Shown here in pieces: positions 22,651 through 35,309 of a DNA stretch of 64,000 nt; within the stretch, counting starts at the first letter, position 1, and every line of letters starts with the position of its first letter. Source of the stretch: Bryoerythrophyllum caledonicum (taxonomy: Eukaryota > Streptophyta > Bryopsida > Pottiales > Pottiaceae). Below the pieces are notes generated by a model. The model was not told the origin of the DNA and ran no database searches. It saw only the letters and a list, made by a program, of their open reading frames with translations. The stretch spans positions 19,583,022-19,647,021 of the forward strand of contig OZ020524.1 of the NCBI GenBank assembly GCA_963971425.1, read 5' to 3'. Both the position numbers and the translations under genes were made by a program.

Positions 22651-24600
22651 ATTTGGTTAGGCTATGCCTATCACTACTAGTGATCTATATGTAACTTGTG
22701 TCAAGAAGAAAGTTATAAGAAAAAGGTGCTTGGCTAATGGTGTGTGAGCTGCAGATTTAGTGCATTAATCAAAATAATGGGGTAGTAAGACTTACAGAGG
22801 TGGATGCTTTCTTGTTGTTGAGGTTTCTGCCTTATGCACTTGTTGTTGCTGAATGTGGTGCTCTCCAGGGCTGTGGGTGCAGCTGCTTGAGCTCCAGGTT
22901 GTCAATGTTGTGGATCTTGGGTTGTGGAGAGTTGCTGCTTGTAATGTGGTCGAGTTGGTCTTGTCTTTCTTGCTATTTTGTAAAGGTGAGTAACTGGGTT
23001 GGGGAGGTGCATCGACTAAAAGAGAAGCCTACAGATTTGGTATCCAACTTTCAGATTTGGTACTGATCATGTGGCATGGAGCTAAGTTGCATCTATGTGC
23101 CAACACTTGCTCCCAGGTTGCTCAGAAAACGCACACCATAGATCTAACGCTCTTGCGATCACTCCTCAGTCTCCAGATCTAATGTTTGTGAGCCCTTTCC
23201 AACGTAATCTGCTTCCCAAACCTCTCTTACATCTCAGATCTAAAATGTGCGGGGGCTCACACCAAGTTCAGCCACCTCTTGGCGCCCACAATTTCTTCTC
23301 TGAGGCTAAGTCCCACCTCCCCTCACCAGGATTTTCGGAGCTCACTCAGTCCTCATTCTCCCCATCCTTTAGCTGACATTAGTTGACAGAAGGCACGACA
23401 AAGGAGCATGAAAATCCACCGAAACCAAAAAAAAAAAAAAAAGGAACGCTAACCCTCAAGCTCCACACCTTGAAAGGCTCTGCACACCAACCACCACAAT
23501 GCCACCACCGCCTGCAGCTCCAAACACACCAATATCAACATGAAAACAAGATCTGAAGACATCATACAAAAATCAAGTACGTGCACATCCAAGTAAGTGC
23601 CCTCACCACTCTGTCATCTTTGCCCTCCCCTTCTTGGAAGTCTTTACTAAATGATACAGGAGCAACACGAAACTCACAGAAATGTACTGCAAACTAGTAC
23701 TGCAACGTAACCCTTGCCGCCACAACAAAGCTAAAATCGACAAATCCATTTGTGATCAAGATCTAAACTTCTACCCCACACATCACAATTGTCAAGCTGC
23801 AATCGAACGACCACAAGCCCAAAAGCAAAAGACGTTCATCGACCACAACAATATCCACCAAACATCAACATGCCACGAGGTGTAGAACACGCTTCTACCT
23901 TCCTCTCAAATCCTCTCACTTTGTTCTACTGCGCAGATACACTCTCCATGCCTTTCGGAAACAAAGAACCACTTGCACAGCCCGCGAGAAGGACACATAC
24001 ATGTGAGGAGACTAGTGAAAGAGGGAGCCGCCGCGCTCACAGCCAACGAAGACGCCCCGCTTTTGTGATGAACCACATACTCCTTTCTCTCAAAGTTTGT
24101 TGTTTTGTACTCCGATTGGTCACAAACTAGCTGACTTTTACTTGCTGATGGTGCACTCTTCTCAAACCTCATGGCACCTGCACACAACAAAAAAATTGCT
24201 CGGGTTAGAAGATTATCATTGTATACACTACATGCAATTGTAGAAGAGACGTCGTCACGAGCACAAAACAGCCCGCAAGCTTGGAACGAAGCTCCGTCAC
24301 GAGCACAAGACAATCCGCCAAAAGATTTTGGGTGCATCTAGAAATACAAGAATTTGCAAAGCAAATATTGGGGAAAATAGAACATAGATACGGAACAAAA
24401 GGAAAATCCCAAAAATTGGACAATGAAGAATGTACATATGGAGGAAAAATGAAACTACAAGTACAAGATTGGAAAAATAAGAACTTTGATTTAGAAGGAA
24501 AGTGAGAAAAAAAAGGAATTTTGGAAAAGGAAAAAAACATTAATATACAAGAAATATACAAGAAATGTACAAGAAATATAGAAATAAACCTTAAATAATC
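22651..24600. other. Intergenic, no gene recognised
   Basis: The composition turns C/A-rich on the plus strand from about 23060. A 20-mer-like CGTCACGAGCACAA is repeated at 24253 and 24295. A poly-A run lies at 23429-23443. Scattered short ORFs show no domain. Confidence 0.4.
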
Positions 24601-24604
24601 ATCA

Positions 24605-24795
24605 TATATGCATTAAATATGCATTAAATATGCGTTAAATATGCATTAAATACGCATTAAATATGCGTTAAATATGCGTTAAATATGCGTTAAATATGCG
24701 TTAAATATGCGTTAAATATTCAAATACACATTAAATATTCAAATACACATTAAATATTCAAATACACATTAAATATTCAAATACACATTTAATAT
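24605..24795. repeat. AT-rich minisatellite, 11-bp then 19-bp units
   Basis: About ten units of ATATGCRTTAA run from 24605 to 24718, followed without a gap by about four units of TTCAAATACACATTAAATA to 24795. The shared core ATTAAATAT suggests the longer unit evolved from the shorter. Confidence 0.85.
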
Positions 24796-24959
24796 GCATT
24801 ATATATTTTTAATAAATATTAAATTGTCATAAAATATAACTTTAAAACTCATTAAAATTCATTAAATATTCACTGGATATTCATTAAAAATTTCAAGGAA
24901 TGCAAGAGATGTGAATGGGAATAGTTGGGAATTGGAGGATAAAGAGATGAGGTTGAGGA

Positions 24960-25217
24960 TGAGACGGAGAGAATAAATGCATGGCAGCTGGCAGGCGGTT
25001 GATTGAGGGCTAACACTATTTATCAACTTGTTAACAAATTTTTGTGCTAGGATAGTTGGTTGATTGGGGGCTAATACTAAAGGTACTAGGGTTGGTGGAC
25101 AATCAAGGGATAATTATCATGACAATGGCGGCTAACACTAATTGCCAACTTGTTAACAAATAGTGTACTAGGTTAACTACACTATTCGGACCATTACACC
25201 AAAAGCCATCTTTAGTG
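24960..25217. repeat. CACTA-like terminal arm abutting the LINE relic
   Basis: Ends ...CTTTAGTG at 25217. Its complement starts CACTAAAGATGGC and continues with AATTAGTGTTAGCCGCCAT-type subterminal motifs that also occur near the left end of the CACTA element at 30016. It looks like one end of a related element; the other end was not found. Confidence 0.45.
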
Positions 25218-26913
25218 TACTAAGATGGATGCACCTTTGGAACTTCACAAGTCACCATTAACTCGGCCGCCTGCGCCGACAACCTTGCCGCTATAGCCGG
25301 TAAACTTAAATCAATACAAATGCAACTCAATAAAATTGAAAAATTTTGCAATTGGTCTGGAATGGATGTTGGCATCCAAAAATGTGCCGCCACGGGTTGC
25401 CCAAGCAAATCAAAAATGAACCCCACTGCATTCAAAGCACTTATGCAAACCGCCAACATTAACTACCGTAACCAACCCATCTATATACTACATCAAAATG
25501 AACCATACGTATACCTTAGCACAAACCTTGTTCCCTCACTAAAATGAAAGATACAAATTCACATCACTAGTGCAAAGCTTACTAAACAATGCAAAGAACT
25601 AATAACATGCCTAGCCACCATGAAACAAAAAATAAAATGGTAGACAAAGTACTTAGACTCAGAGTAGCATACGGTTTCTACGTAGTTCTATACTCCATGC
25701 TTGCTATTAAAAAATTGGACAAAAAGATCATAGCCATAACAAAATCCATTTGTGGCCTCCCTAAATGTATGTCAAATGTCATAACCTAACTCCCACAAAA
25801 TTTATTTGGACTAGAAGCTTTCTCCCTTAAAAATGCTTACTTAAAAATGCACTAAACGATAAAGGTAGACTTGGCAAGATTTACAAAGGACTCACCCACT
25901 CCATCCTTGCCAAATACGGTGGTGCTAAAAATATCCCTAGAATAAAAAAAACGGATTGCATTAGATCACCAATTACCCGAACATTAATCCTACTAAAAAA
26001 TGAAGCAAAAGTGTATCTAAAAAGCACACTCACTGACTTCCTGTCAGAACCCTCACCTTTGGAACAAACATGGCTACAAAAAACTCAAATGACACATGGC
26101 TGAACCCACACCTCTCCCAAAAACTCTTACAAAAACTCTTTTCAGTAAATATTACGGACTTAACACAAATTACACTACCAAACGGAAGACATATTATGAA
26201 CCAAGATGACTTCAAACCATTTCATGCTACACCATTCAAATTAGTCAAGAGCGCCCTTAAAATTGCCCAACAACTATTCTGCTACCCCCATGCCCTAATA
26301 CATGCTCTTCACCATGCCCAACACATTAGAACCCCTACACACTCAAAAACACATATACTACCACCAACAACAACATTCAACCAAGAAACAACCCCCCGCC
26401 AATTCACCTCCCCCCTAATCCACCGCATCCACTCCTCCCTTCGTTCCAATACACATCCTCAAAAACCCATCTACATATCCTATTAGTCTTGTGATTGACC
26501 ACAAACATAGAAAACATATTGACTCAAACAAAATTATAAAAACTATACCAAATATTTATGCCAATGGCAATACAATAACAATACCTATGTCAACAAATGG
26601 TTACCCCAACGGAACCTCTTCCCATGGCATGACCATCCCACCTCAACCCATAACTCCACACAATTAACACAATACTATCAAAACACACAAAACAAATTCT
26701 ACTTAGAAATCATTCAAGCACACCATCGTCAAGAGCAATTCTTTGACTCAAAATCAGTAATCACATCTATAATCATTCCCCTCCTCAATATGCACAGAAC
26801 CAAATGCAACCCCAAAAAAGACATTCTCACATCAAGCAATACAATCAAAATTAATGAAAACACGCACATGTATATGAAGAACACGGAAGATATCTAATCA
26901 CTTCCCTTCACTA

Positions 26914-27727
26914 GCCCTTAAAGAACCAAAGTCCCCTCAGGGGACATTTTGAGTTTGGGTAAGGTACCACGTTCTCAATTCTAGGCATTATTTTTTGAGA
27001 TTTTTTTATTGAATGAACAACTTTTGATTAGCTTTGCGTAGACACAAATTTCGTAGAATTCCGACTTACGGTTCAAAAGTTACAATTTATTTTCACTTAC
27101 ATATACAAATAGTGCAGCAGTTTAGTGTGACATATCACAAATACTTTCACCAAACTTTAATAACTTCTAAATTCAATAGAAATTCGAGTTTTTGTCCATT
27201 CAAAAGACTGAAAATGTCCTCTTGGAAAGGAAATTGAGATCTTTGCATCGATCGTACGGATTTGTGAATTTCAAATATTTGAGAAGGATATGATATATGC
27301 AAAATATAAAGTGTATTGTTGATTCTCGGCACATAGGTGCATTGCAGGATTTTTTAGGACATCTTCTACACCTCTTCTACTTCTAAAATTTGGTGCACAT
27401 GTGCCTAACATGATCCTTTTAAAGTTAAGACAATAAAATCACGGCCCGTAGTGCAAAAAGTTGCCATAGAAGGTGGTCGAAGTTTGTTGAAGGTGTATAG
27501 TATGACCTGAAAAAGAGATTATGTCTCACTTCAAAGGCTAATATCTTTCAATCCGTGCGATCAAACTTACCAAAATTTTCACCACACACTTTCATTCAAG
27601 TCTAGTACAAGATCCTACGGTTAAATTTTCAAAAAAATGATTTTGTATCATTTTGTGTTGATTGCGCTGAAAATGGCAGATTTGGAGTGTTTTTGAGGAA
27701 AAATTGCCTTGGTCCTTTAGGGGTTAA
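26914..27727. mobile_element. TTAA-CCCCTAA MITE family, copy inside the LINE relic
   Basis: The right end is GGTCCTTTAGGGGTTAA (to 27727). The left end CTAGCCCTTAAAGAACC is a diverged terminus. Internally it shares ACCGTAGGATCT and TTGATCGCACGGATTGAAAGAT (as complements) with 36214-37166. No ORF of note. Flanking LINE sequence resumes about 50 codons further on, so a deletion accompanied or followed the insertion. Confidence 0.65.
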
Positions 27728-30015
27728 ACTCACACAATATACATTATCCACGCCCATTTTAAACTCACTAATCTCATCCTTCAACATCCAACACTCATAC
27801 TTTTCATCCCCCGCCACATGCTCCACCCAACTTACTAAGTTCTATTCACCTTTCAAAAGAAACAAAATCTTTGGCTCATTAAGAAACACCTTTGACCACA
27901 AATGGATTGGTAATGGTATTGGATACCCGCACAATATAGAAGAAACACAACAAGCAATACATTGGGCGAGATTTGTAGCCAAAAATGATCCAAACTCTAC
28001 TTCTACTCTTATTTTTACACCGGACAATAAGCGATACCAAAACTTTAACCCTCATTCAGGACCATTCCCAGACTTTGACATCATAGCCTTATTTGAGGCA
28101 GACTCGGTACCATGTGAAGAACCCACTTTACCACCCGAACCATTAAATAAATCTAGGTTTGAACCATCTACCATCCAAACACTATGCATATACCATCAAA
28201 ATAATAATATTGGTACCTTGGAACAACTTGCCTTACTTACCTCTATAATAAATAACCTCAACGTAAGCCGAATATATACTGAAATAGCTCCACCTACACC
28301 TCCCTCAACCCCAATGAATCGTAGCAAGTAATGGTCCATCTTAAATATACAAATACAACATAAACCCACCTCGCTACACTACCTCCTTCCCACATATTGT
28401 GATTATATCCCCTTAAAGTTTGCCCCTGCATATAATTACTATATAGAAGGTTCCTTCAACGAACCAAGAGAAGTCATTCTAGGACACTGGCATAGAGAAA
28501 AAGCGGGATATGGCATATACAATTCAATCAAAGAAATTAAAAAATCCAAAAGACTCCATGGACTTCAAAATATCCTCAAAGCAGAGATGATGGCCCTCCA
28601 TAAAACCCTCCAAATTATGACTACACAATATGCTAATGAACCGGCACGCATCTTTACAACTTGTACAAATGTACTGTGTCTATTGAACACAAAAATAACA
28701 CACCCTACCCTCCACAATAGCCACCCTGACCAAGCCATACTTACATCAATGGTTCAAATGCTACAAAATTGTACACAAACTACAAACCTTCATAAAGTTA
28801 GAGCACACATCAATATAGAAAAAAACGAACAAGCAGATAATGTAGCCAAAGAAGGACTAGGTAAATCTAATAAAAATGTCAAACACCCACATAAACACGC
28901 ACACACTGTCCCATATTACCTCCAAAGCAAAAGTTGGTCCTCTATGGAAGTCACCTTGGACAAAGGCCCAATTAGATTTTAAGATAAATACCTCAAAAAA
29001 CAAGGGTTAATTAACAACCTTGATCGAATCTGAGAATGTTTTCCTATCATAGATAAATGGATTGGTAACAACAACATTGAGAACAAACTTTTGGAAAAAT
29101 CCCACAACCCCCGGCTTACAAAAAACATGCCTTAGTAAATTTCGTACATGACAATATATGGGAAACGCCCACAAACAACTCTTATTTGGAACAGAATGAT
29201 TTCCATCCATATCATGCCCAATATGCACCTCCACGGAATTGGACACATGGTTACACGTACTCCTCAAATGCCAAAACCAGCACATACACTCCCTAACCGT
29301 CAGAAGGCACAATAATGCGGTATGAAAAATTCGTAAACTAATAATATCCTCTAATAAATCATGGTGCTTTGTACTTATGAACGCCAGGATCTTCAACAAC
29401 AAACCACAAGAAAATACGGTCCTCTCATGGCTACTCCAAAGATGTTAGTGTAATGCCAGATTTAAACCAGACATATTATGTGTCAAAGGACTACCATATA
29501 AAGACCCCCCACCCGACCACATAAATACAAACCATACTATCCAATTTATTGAATTCAAATACTATAATGATAGATTTTCCCCAGAAACGATCGAAAATAA
29601 AATTAATAAATACCAACCACTCATTAATGACATCGCAACTCTTGGATGGAAAGTTGACCATTGTCATTACCGCTGGAGCTAGAGCTACTACCTTTATCCC
29701 CTCTATGAAAAGTCTCAAAAGAACATTCAATATTCCCATCCACCCAATTAAAAAGACATTCACAATTATAAACACCATTGCTATCCAACATGCTATGTCC
29801 ATACTTCTACATCAACGAAAATTGGAAAACAACCAACCTCTCCCAGAATTATATGATAGTACCTCATAAAACCTCCCAAAAACACCCATCCAATATTTAC
29901 ATACCACTCCTTGAAACAAGGCCTTGTGGCTCTGGTTGGTTCTTGGTCCTCGATTGTTGGTTACTAGTTACTGGTTCCTTGGTTACATAGTGTCTACCCT
30001 CAAGAGGAGGGAATG

Positions 30016-31636
30016 CACTAAATATTGCATTTAGTGTGCTAACATGAACATTGTACTTAGCCTAGTTCACTAATTGCAAAGAAGTTGACAAATAGTGTTA
30101 GCCGTCCATGGCATTCATGATACTCCCAATCAACTTTCTTGTGCCAGTAAAATAAAATGAACTAAAAAGACACCTCCAATCAACCCCTTATCGGCCGCCA
30201 TACCTTAATTGGATAAAATTAAAAAACAAATAGACACCTCCAAAAGACTTCTTTTTTCAAAAGGTAACTTTTTCAAAATTATATTACTTTCAAATGGTAA
30301 TTTTTTTTAAACATTTTTTTTTCAAAAGGTAACTTTTTCAACATGTTACTTAATGAGAAGGTTACTTTATCAAAAGGTTATTGTTTCAGAAGCTTATTTT
30401 TTCTAAATGTTACTTTTCCAAAGGTTACATTTTCAAAAGCATACATTTTCAAAAGATTACTTTTTCAAAATGTTACTTTTCAAAATGATATTTTTTTTGA
30501 AAGGTTGCATTTTCAAAATGTTTACTTTTTCAAATGTTAACTTTTTAAAAAGGTTAACTTTTAAAAAGGTTACTTTTCAAGAGGTTACTTTTCAAGAGGT
30601 TACTTTTCAAGAGGTTACTTTTCAAGAGGTTACTTTTCAAAAGGTTACTTTTTCAAAAAGTCAAATTTTCAAAGGTTATGTTTTCTAAATGTTATTTTTT
30701 TTCAAATGTTTTCCTTTTTCAGATGTTTTCTTTTTCAAGTTTTTCCATCTTAATAGTTTTTGTTTTTTAAATCTTTCCTTTTTCAAATGATCCCTTTTAC
30801 AGATAATTTTTTTATAAAAAAATCTAATGTCTTTCGAACCTCGGTTTCTATTTTCCAATCTCTTTCTTGCAGATGTTTTTATTTTATTTTTGGACGAGGT
30901 TATGTACCCGTTGTACCAACAGGGGCGACATGCTTATTAATGAAGTGCTTCGGTGTAGACAACGTTGTGTGTGCGCCCACTGTTCCCATACATTATATAC
31001 CAACTCTATCAACTACCAACTCTATCTCTAGTCTGTTTGACTTTCATTCCAAAAGTAGACATTCTATTCCAAAAGTCGACTTTCTATTCCAGTTCTGACT
31101 AATCAAAAGTTTAGTTCTAGCTTTATCTTTCTTAAGTTCAGTTGAAGTGTGAGTGTTGCCTCACCCGAGAGCCTCATTGGAGAGCCTTATCCTGAGCACC
31201 ATCAAATTCTATTATAGATATAGATTGCAGATGCACTTTCTTTCCATATCTATGTTCTTCTTTTCCAATGTTTTCTCTCCAAAATTTTGTTTTCTCTCAG
31301 TTGTTGGTGTTTCTAAATTATTCTTTTTTCAAAGTTGTCTACTTTTCTATGTTGTTCTTTTCTCCAAATTGTTGTTTTCCCCCAAAAAATTCTAAAAGTT
31401 TTTATTTTTTCTCTTCTTCACTTTTGATACACCAAATGAACAAATAATTCTCTTCTACTTTTGATACAATAAATGACCACGAGTTGAAATTTTTTATTCC
31501 AATCTTTACTGGAATTCCCAAATTGTGTAGTAGTTGGCATTCAATATAGTATTCTGCCACTACACTAATTGCGTAGTTTGCAATTAGTGTACATGTTCGC
31601 ATCTAGTGTTTAGTATACTAAATGCAATATTTAGTG
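30016..31636. mobile_element. CACTA-type DNA transposon remnant (non-autonomous)
   Basis: Begins CACTAAATATTGCATTTAGT and ends with its exact 20-bp inverse complement at 31617-31636. Subterminal CACTAATTGCAAA-type repeats are seen inside both ends, as is usual for CACTA elements. It interrupts the LINE relic's 3' UTR, which continues at 31637 (TAGTTCC...). No transposase is recognised. A clean 3-bp target duplication is not visible (ATG left, TAG right). Confidence 0.7.
30240..30770. repeat. Tandem array of about 15 bp (TTTTCAAAAGGTTAC)
   Basis: A degenerate array through the middle of the CACTA element. The most regular part, 30575-30650, repeats GGTTACTTTTCAAGA every 15 bases. The spurious ORFs across it are translations of the repeat. 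Confidence 0.8.
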
Positions 31637-32233
31637 TAGTTCCATACTACTAAACCTATGTCTGATGGACATGGATCTAAGGGGCGGTCTACACTGTAGA
31701 CCAAGAACCGTGACCAAGGAAAATGGATTAATTCCATGGTCACACTTCATGGTCACACTTCCATGGTCTCACTTCATAAAAATGTCATTTTTAAAGCCCT
31801 TGGGCCTCTCATTAAGTGTAATCCGAACTTGGACCGGGAGGAATGACCATGTACTAAAAAGTGGGCGTGCTGATATTTTTATGAAGGCCGAAAAAGGGCA
31901 GTTTTGGAAAAAATTGTCATGTTTTACCGTCTCTCTTTTTTCTCCTCCTTCTCTTTCTTCTCTTCTCTTCTCTTCCCCTAAAATTGCCGCAACCATGGTT
32001 TCAATGGAGGAGAGGAGAAGGAGTCTTGTCTTAGTTTTAGGGTTACACATGTGTTTGTACATGCTTGCAAAGCATGTTGCAGATATGCAAGCCTTGATCT
32101 TGCAAGGAGAATGGAAGAAGTTTGTTTTTTTCAGCTTGCTTCATGAAAGTTTGGGTTGTAGAGAGAGGAGCATATGGAATCAAGCCCGAATGTTTGGATT
32201 TGTGGACCGTTTATTGTTGGGTTCATAGACAGA

Positions 32234-33336
32234 GAAGGATTTTTGGAGTCGGACTCGAGTCAATTTCGATACTTTCAGATTTTTATGTGAGAGATTGGGG
32301 CCATATTTGAAGAAAGAAGATACTCGTTTCAGGCCAACTGTGCCTATACAATATAGGATTGCAATGTCTTTGCACAGGTTGGATACTGGTGATGGATTGC
32401 GGACCATAGGAGATTTGTATGGAGTTCACAAGAGTACACTTTCAATAGTTGTACGAGAGTTTTGTAAATGTGTTCGGAAGCATCTTCAGCCACTTTCTGT
32501 TCAAACTCCAAATGAATCACAGTTTAGGGCATTAGCTTCAAGGTTTGAACAACTACATGGAATACCTTACATTATTGGAGCAATTGACGGGTGGCACATT
32601 CTTGTATCAGTTCCTGTCGTTGGTGGAGAAGATTACTATTGTAGAAAGTCTTTTCATTCAACAATTTTACAAGGGATTGTTGGACCAAATTGCGTGTTTT
32701 GGGATTATGAGTTTGGTTGGGCTGGTAGTCTTCATGATTGGGCTGTACTTCAGGTTACAAGAATAGGACGAGCTTGCATTGAAGGCAGGTTTCAACCCTA
32801 CAAATTGATTGGAGATGTGGCATATCCGGTGAGACCTTGGATGTATTGTCCATTCAAAGGCGGGAAGGGCAACATTATCTGGTAGAGAGGCAAATTGGAA
32901 TTTTATTCAATCATCTACTCGCATGTGTGTGGAAAGAGCATTTGGGATATTAAAGGGACGATGGAGGTTAATTATGAAAAGATCTGAAGTGCCCTTGAGG
33001 AGTATGCCTGATATTGTATCAAGTTGTATAGTTCTACACAACATATACATTATTAATAGTGATGGCATCAAGGATGATAGGATTGCTGAAACCGAGGAAA
33101 AATTGAGGAGGAGAGTAGACGAAGGAGAGATTAGGGACGGCAGCGAATTACGTGGTGAAAGGACAGGAATTGCTGAAGTAAGAAAACGAATTGCGGCTAC
33201 GGAAGATGTGCCTATTCCGGACGATGTAATTAATGGTGAAACTAAAAATTTTTTACTCAAAGAAAATGAGAAGACAAATGATGTGCTTCGTGAAGCTACA
33301 ATGATGCATGAACTAATAGCTGAAAGCTTGTGGTAG
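32234..33336 (+). pseudogene. PIF/Harbinger DDE transposase (HARBI1-like), frameshifted
   Basis: Homologous frame from about 32234 (DFWSRTRVNFDTFRFL) through helix-turn-helix-like GDLYGVHKSTLS, first Asp in GAIDGWH, second Asp in LIGDVAYPVRPWM, and Glu in CVERAFGILKGRW. Between the second and third catalytic residues the frame shifts by one base at the GGGAAGGG run near 32870: the first frame ends at 32885 (TAG) and the next resumes as ATLSGREANW. An upstream exon may lie at 31995-32225. As written it cannot give a complete nuclease, so the element is probably not autonomous. Confidence 0.8.
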
Positions 33337-33396
33337 TATAAACTGCGCACTAGCTCCACCATCATTGATATGGATAGTGATAGTGGATCAGATCAT

Positions 33397-34830
33397 CTAG
33401 AAGAGTAGATAGAACTTCTCTAGCAATGCTGCAAAATTCCTATCCATGTTTTTCAAGAAATTGGTGGATTCCTGAAATGTAGTAAAAAGGGCGCTGGAAT
33501 TACCAACCACTTGTTCCAAAAGCCCTTCTATCTTGTCTTGAGTCTTCTTCTTCTTCTCTTGTGTTGTTGGGACTGGAATTGATGTTGAAATTGTTTGAGC
33601 AGATGTAGGTGAAGACGGAGTGAGATGTTCTTCAATAATTTCGGTTGCACTTGCTGGAATTTGATTGTGTACACTTGCTCTGTTGCTATTCCATTCGTCC
33701 ATTTCGTTAAACCATCTGCACTCTTGTTTCCTATCCGTCCTGGAAACCTCATTAGCCTTCTTGTCCGTTCTATACTCCTTCAGAATCATCTTGTATTTCT
33801 TCTTGCATGATAACCATGTACGGCTGAAACCTTTGATTGCTGCCACCATACGGATCTGTAATTTGATCCACGTACTAACCCTTGCAAGAAGCATACAGAA
33901 AGATGATCAAAACATAGAAAAAGATGCATTAAGGGCTCAAAAACGGTGATTGAAAAATAATTCCAGCACCTAGGAATTGACAGTTTCAAGCTCAAATAGG
34001 CAACATGAAGAGATGTACACATGAAAAGAGGTTGGTAGGATGGTAGAGGTGTTCGGAGGAATCTCTTTGCACAGTGAGGACCGGTAGAGGTGTTTGGAGG
34101 AATCTCTTTGCTCGGTGAGGACCGGGGTTCAAATCCCCACGCGTGCGAGGAGATGGTGAGCCCTAATCTAGACCCGCAAAGCCTCCGTGGTAGCAAAACC
34201 TAGTTTTGGGGGGAGGGAGGCAGGAGCAGGGGCATGGGCATGGGCATACGGCTAAGGCCTTCTACGGCCTCATCATACGGCCCACATACGCCCGCATTTG
34301 CCTCGCTAATTGGATTGAAACGGAAAAAAAAATTGGAAAAAAATACCTTGCTTATTTGCTGTCCGTGCGAATTCATCGTCTATCTCTCCTCGGATAGCAA
34401 TCAACTGGTGTACTTCAAAATCCCTCCACTTGACTGAAGCAACTCCCTCCTCATCCGACTCTCCAAGCTCAATTACGTTAGTTTTGGTGGTTGTTTACTT
34501 CGCCTTCCCTATAGGTGCAGCCTTCTCTTTAAATGGACGCCCCTTCTTCTTCCCTACGCCCTTTGCAGTTATAGCCACCTCTTCCTTCACTTGTAAAATC
34601 TCAGCTCCAATAGTAGAAGAAGGCACAAGAGAAGGAGGTCGGAATGCACTAGAAGAAGAGCTAAAAAGATTCAGACTATGTTGCAATTGAGGATGTAGAA
34701 TCTGAGAAAGCAATGTAGGAGTGGTCCTGAAAATTGGAGCTGCAATTTCTTGCATCCATTGTGAATTCTGGGACCATTCTTGTCCTTGCAACTCCTTAAA
34801 GGAGTCTCTATCCGAGCTGTACCCCTCCAT
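33397..34830 (-). pseudogene. PIF/Harbinger Myb/SANT-like DNA-binding protein
   Basis: Companion gene on the strand opposite the transposase. The first exon starts MEGYSSDRDSF (34830) and ends GKAK followed by an in-frame TAA (34497-34495). The same frame then continues with a SANT-type helix (VKWRDFEVHQLIAIRGEIDDEF) to a donor at 34347. The last exon, 33895-33397, gives GFSRTWLSCKKKYKMILKEYR and a helical C-terminus. The TAA looks like a disabling mutation, though splicing around it is possible. The exact acceptor of the last exon is not settled. Confidence 0.65.
34030..34175 (+). repeat. tRNA-related SINE-like segment
   Basis: Contains a D-arm-like GGATGGTAGAGG and a perfect T-arm block GGGGTTCAAATCCCC (34123-34137), which fits an RNA polymerase III B box. 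The 41-bp part GGTAGAGGTGTTYGGAGGAA... is tandemly doubled (34042 and 34083). There is no complete cloverleaf, so a SINE or tRNA relic is more likely than a tRNA gene. It lies in the intron of the Harbinger Myb-like gene. Confidence 0.5.
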
Positions 34831-35309
34831 GCTTTGAAAAAAAAACAAAGAAAAAAAAACAAGCCACAACGACAAAATACAGCAAGAACAAGGCACAGAA
34901 GACAAATGAGGGAATGATTCAATGAAAACAATGAAGGTCTTTCCTACTTTGAGTTCAAAGTCTAACAGCATGAGGTAATAAAGGGTGACCGCCATTGTAT
35001 CTACAGTAATGTTGGGCCCCCTAAAAAAACGACTTAAAAATAATAAAACTGCATTTTTTGGCCCATGGTCTCCTCATTTTAGAACGAGAGAACCCTTTTG
35101 GCCTCTCTCGCCGCAAAATCCGGGGGACCCTTCAACATAATCCACAAGGCCTATTTCTAGGCCTTTTCAGGATCTCAACTCCTTTGGTCACTTTTCTTTT
35201 TTCCTCCTAGTGTAAACCTGAGTCATCCCGGGACAAGTTGATGGAGCCAATCACAGATTTTAGAGGGTCATGGGACGAGTTCTTGATCCGTAGTGTAAAC
35301 CGCCCCTAA

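Larger units (their letters stand above)
31681..35307. mobile_element. PIF/Harbinger element with TAA target duplication
   Basis: Terminal inverted repeats of about 28 bp: left GGGGCGGTCTACACTGTAGA..., right complement GGGGCGGTTTACACTACGGA.... TAA flanks both sides (31678-31680 and 35308-35310), the 3-bp TWA duplication of the superfamily. It carries a DDE transposase on plus and a Myb/SANT-type protein on minus, the usual two-gene set. Both genes appear damaged. Confidence 0.88.

Noticed and set aside
23429..23443. Poly-A run as the tail of a retroposon
   Set aside because: No element could be recognised upstream and no flanking duplication was found.
24605..24795. CRISPR-like repeat array
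   Set aside because: Units are contiguous 11- and 19-bp tandems with no spacers, in a plant nuclear context.
24960..30200. Reading the arms on both sides of the LINE relic as the TIRs of one element that captured the LINE
   Set aside because: The right arm is the left end of a separate CACTA element (30016-31636) whose own right end is present, and LINE sequence continues beyond it.
34030..34175. Functional tRNA gene
   Set aside because: Only D-arm-like and T-arm blocks are seen; no acceptor stem or anticodon arm could be paired, and part is duplicated.
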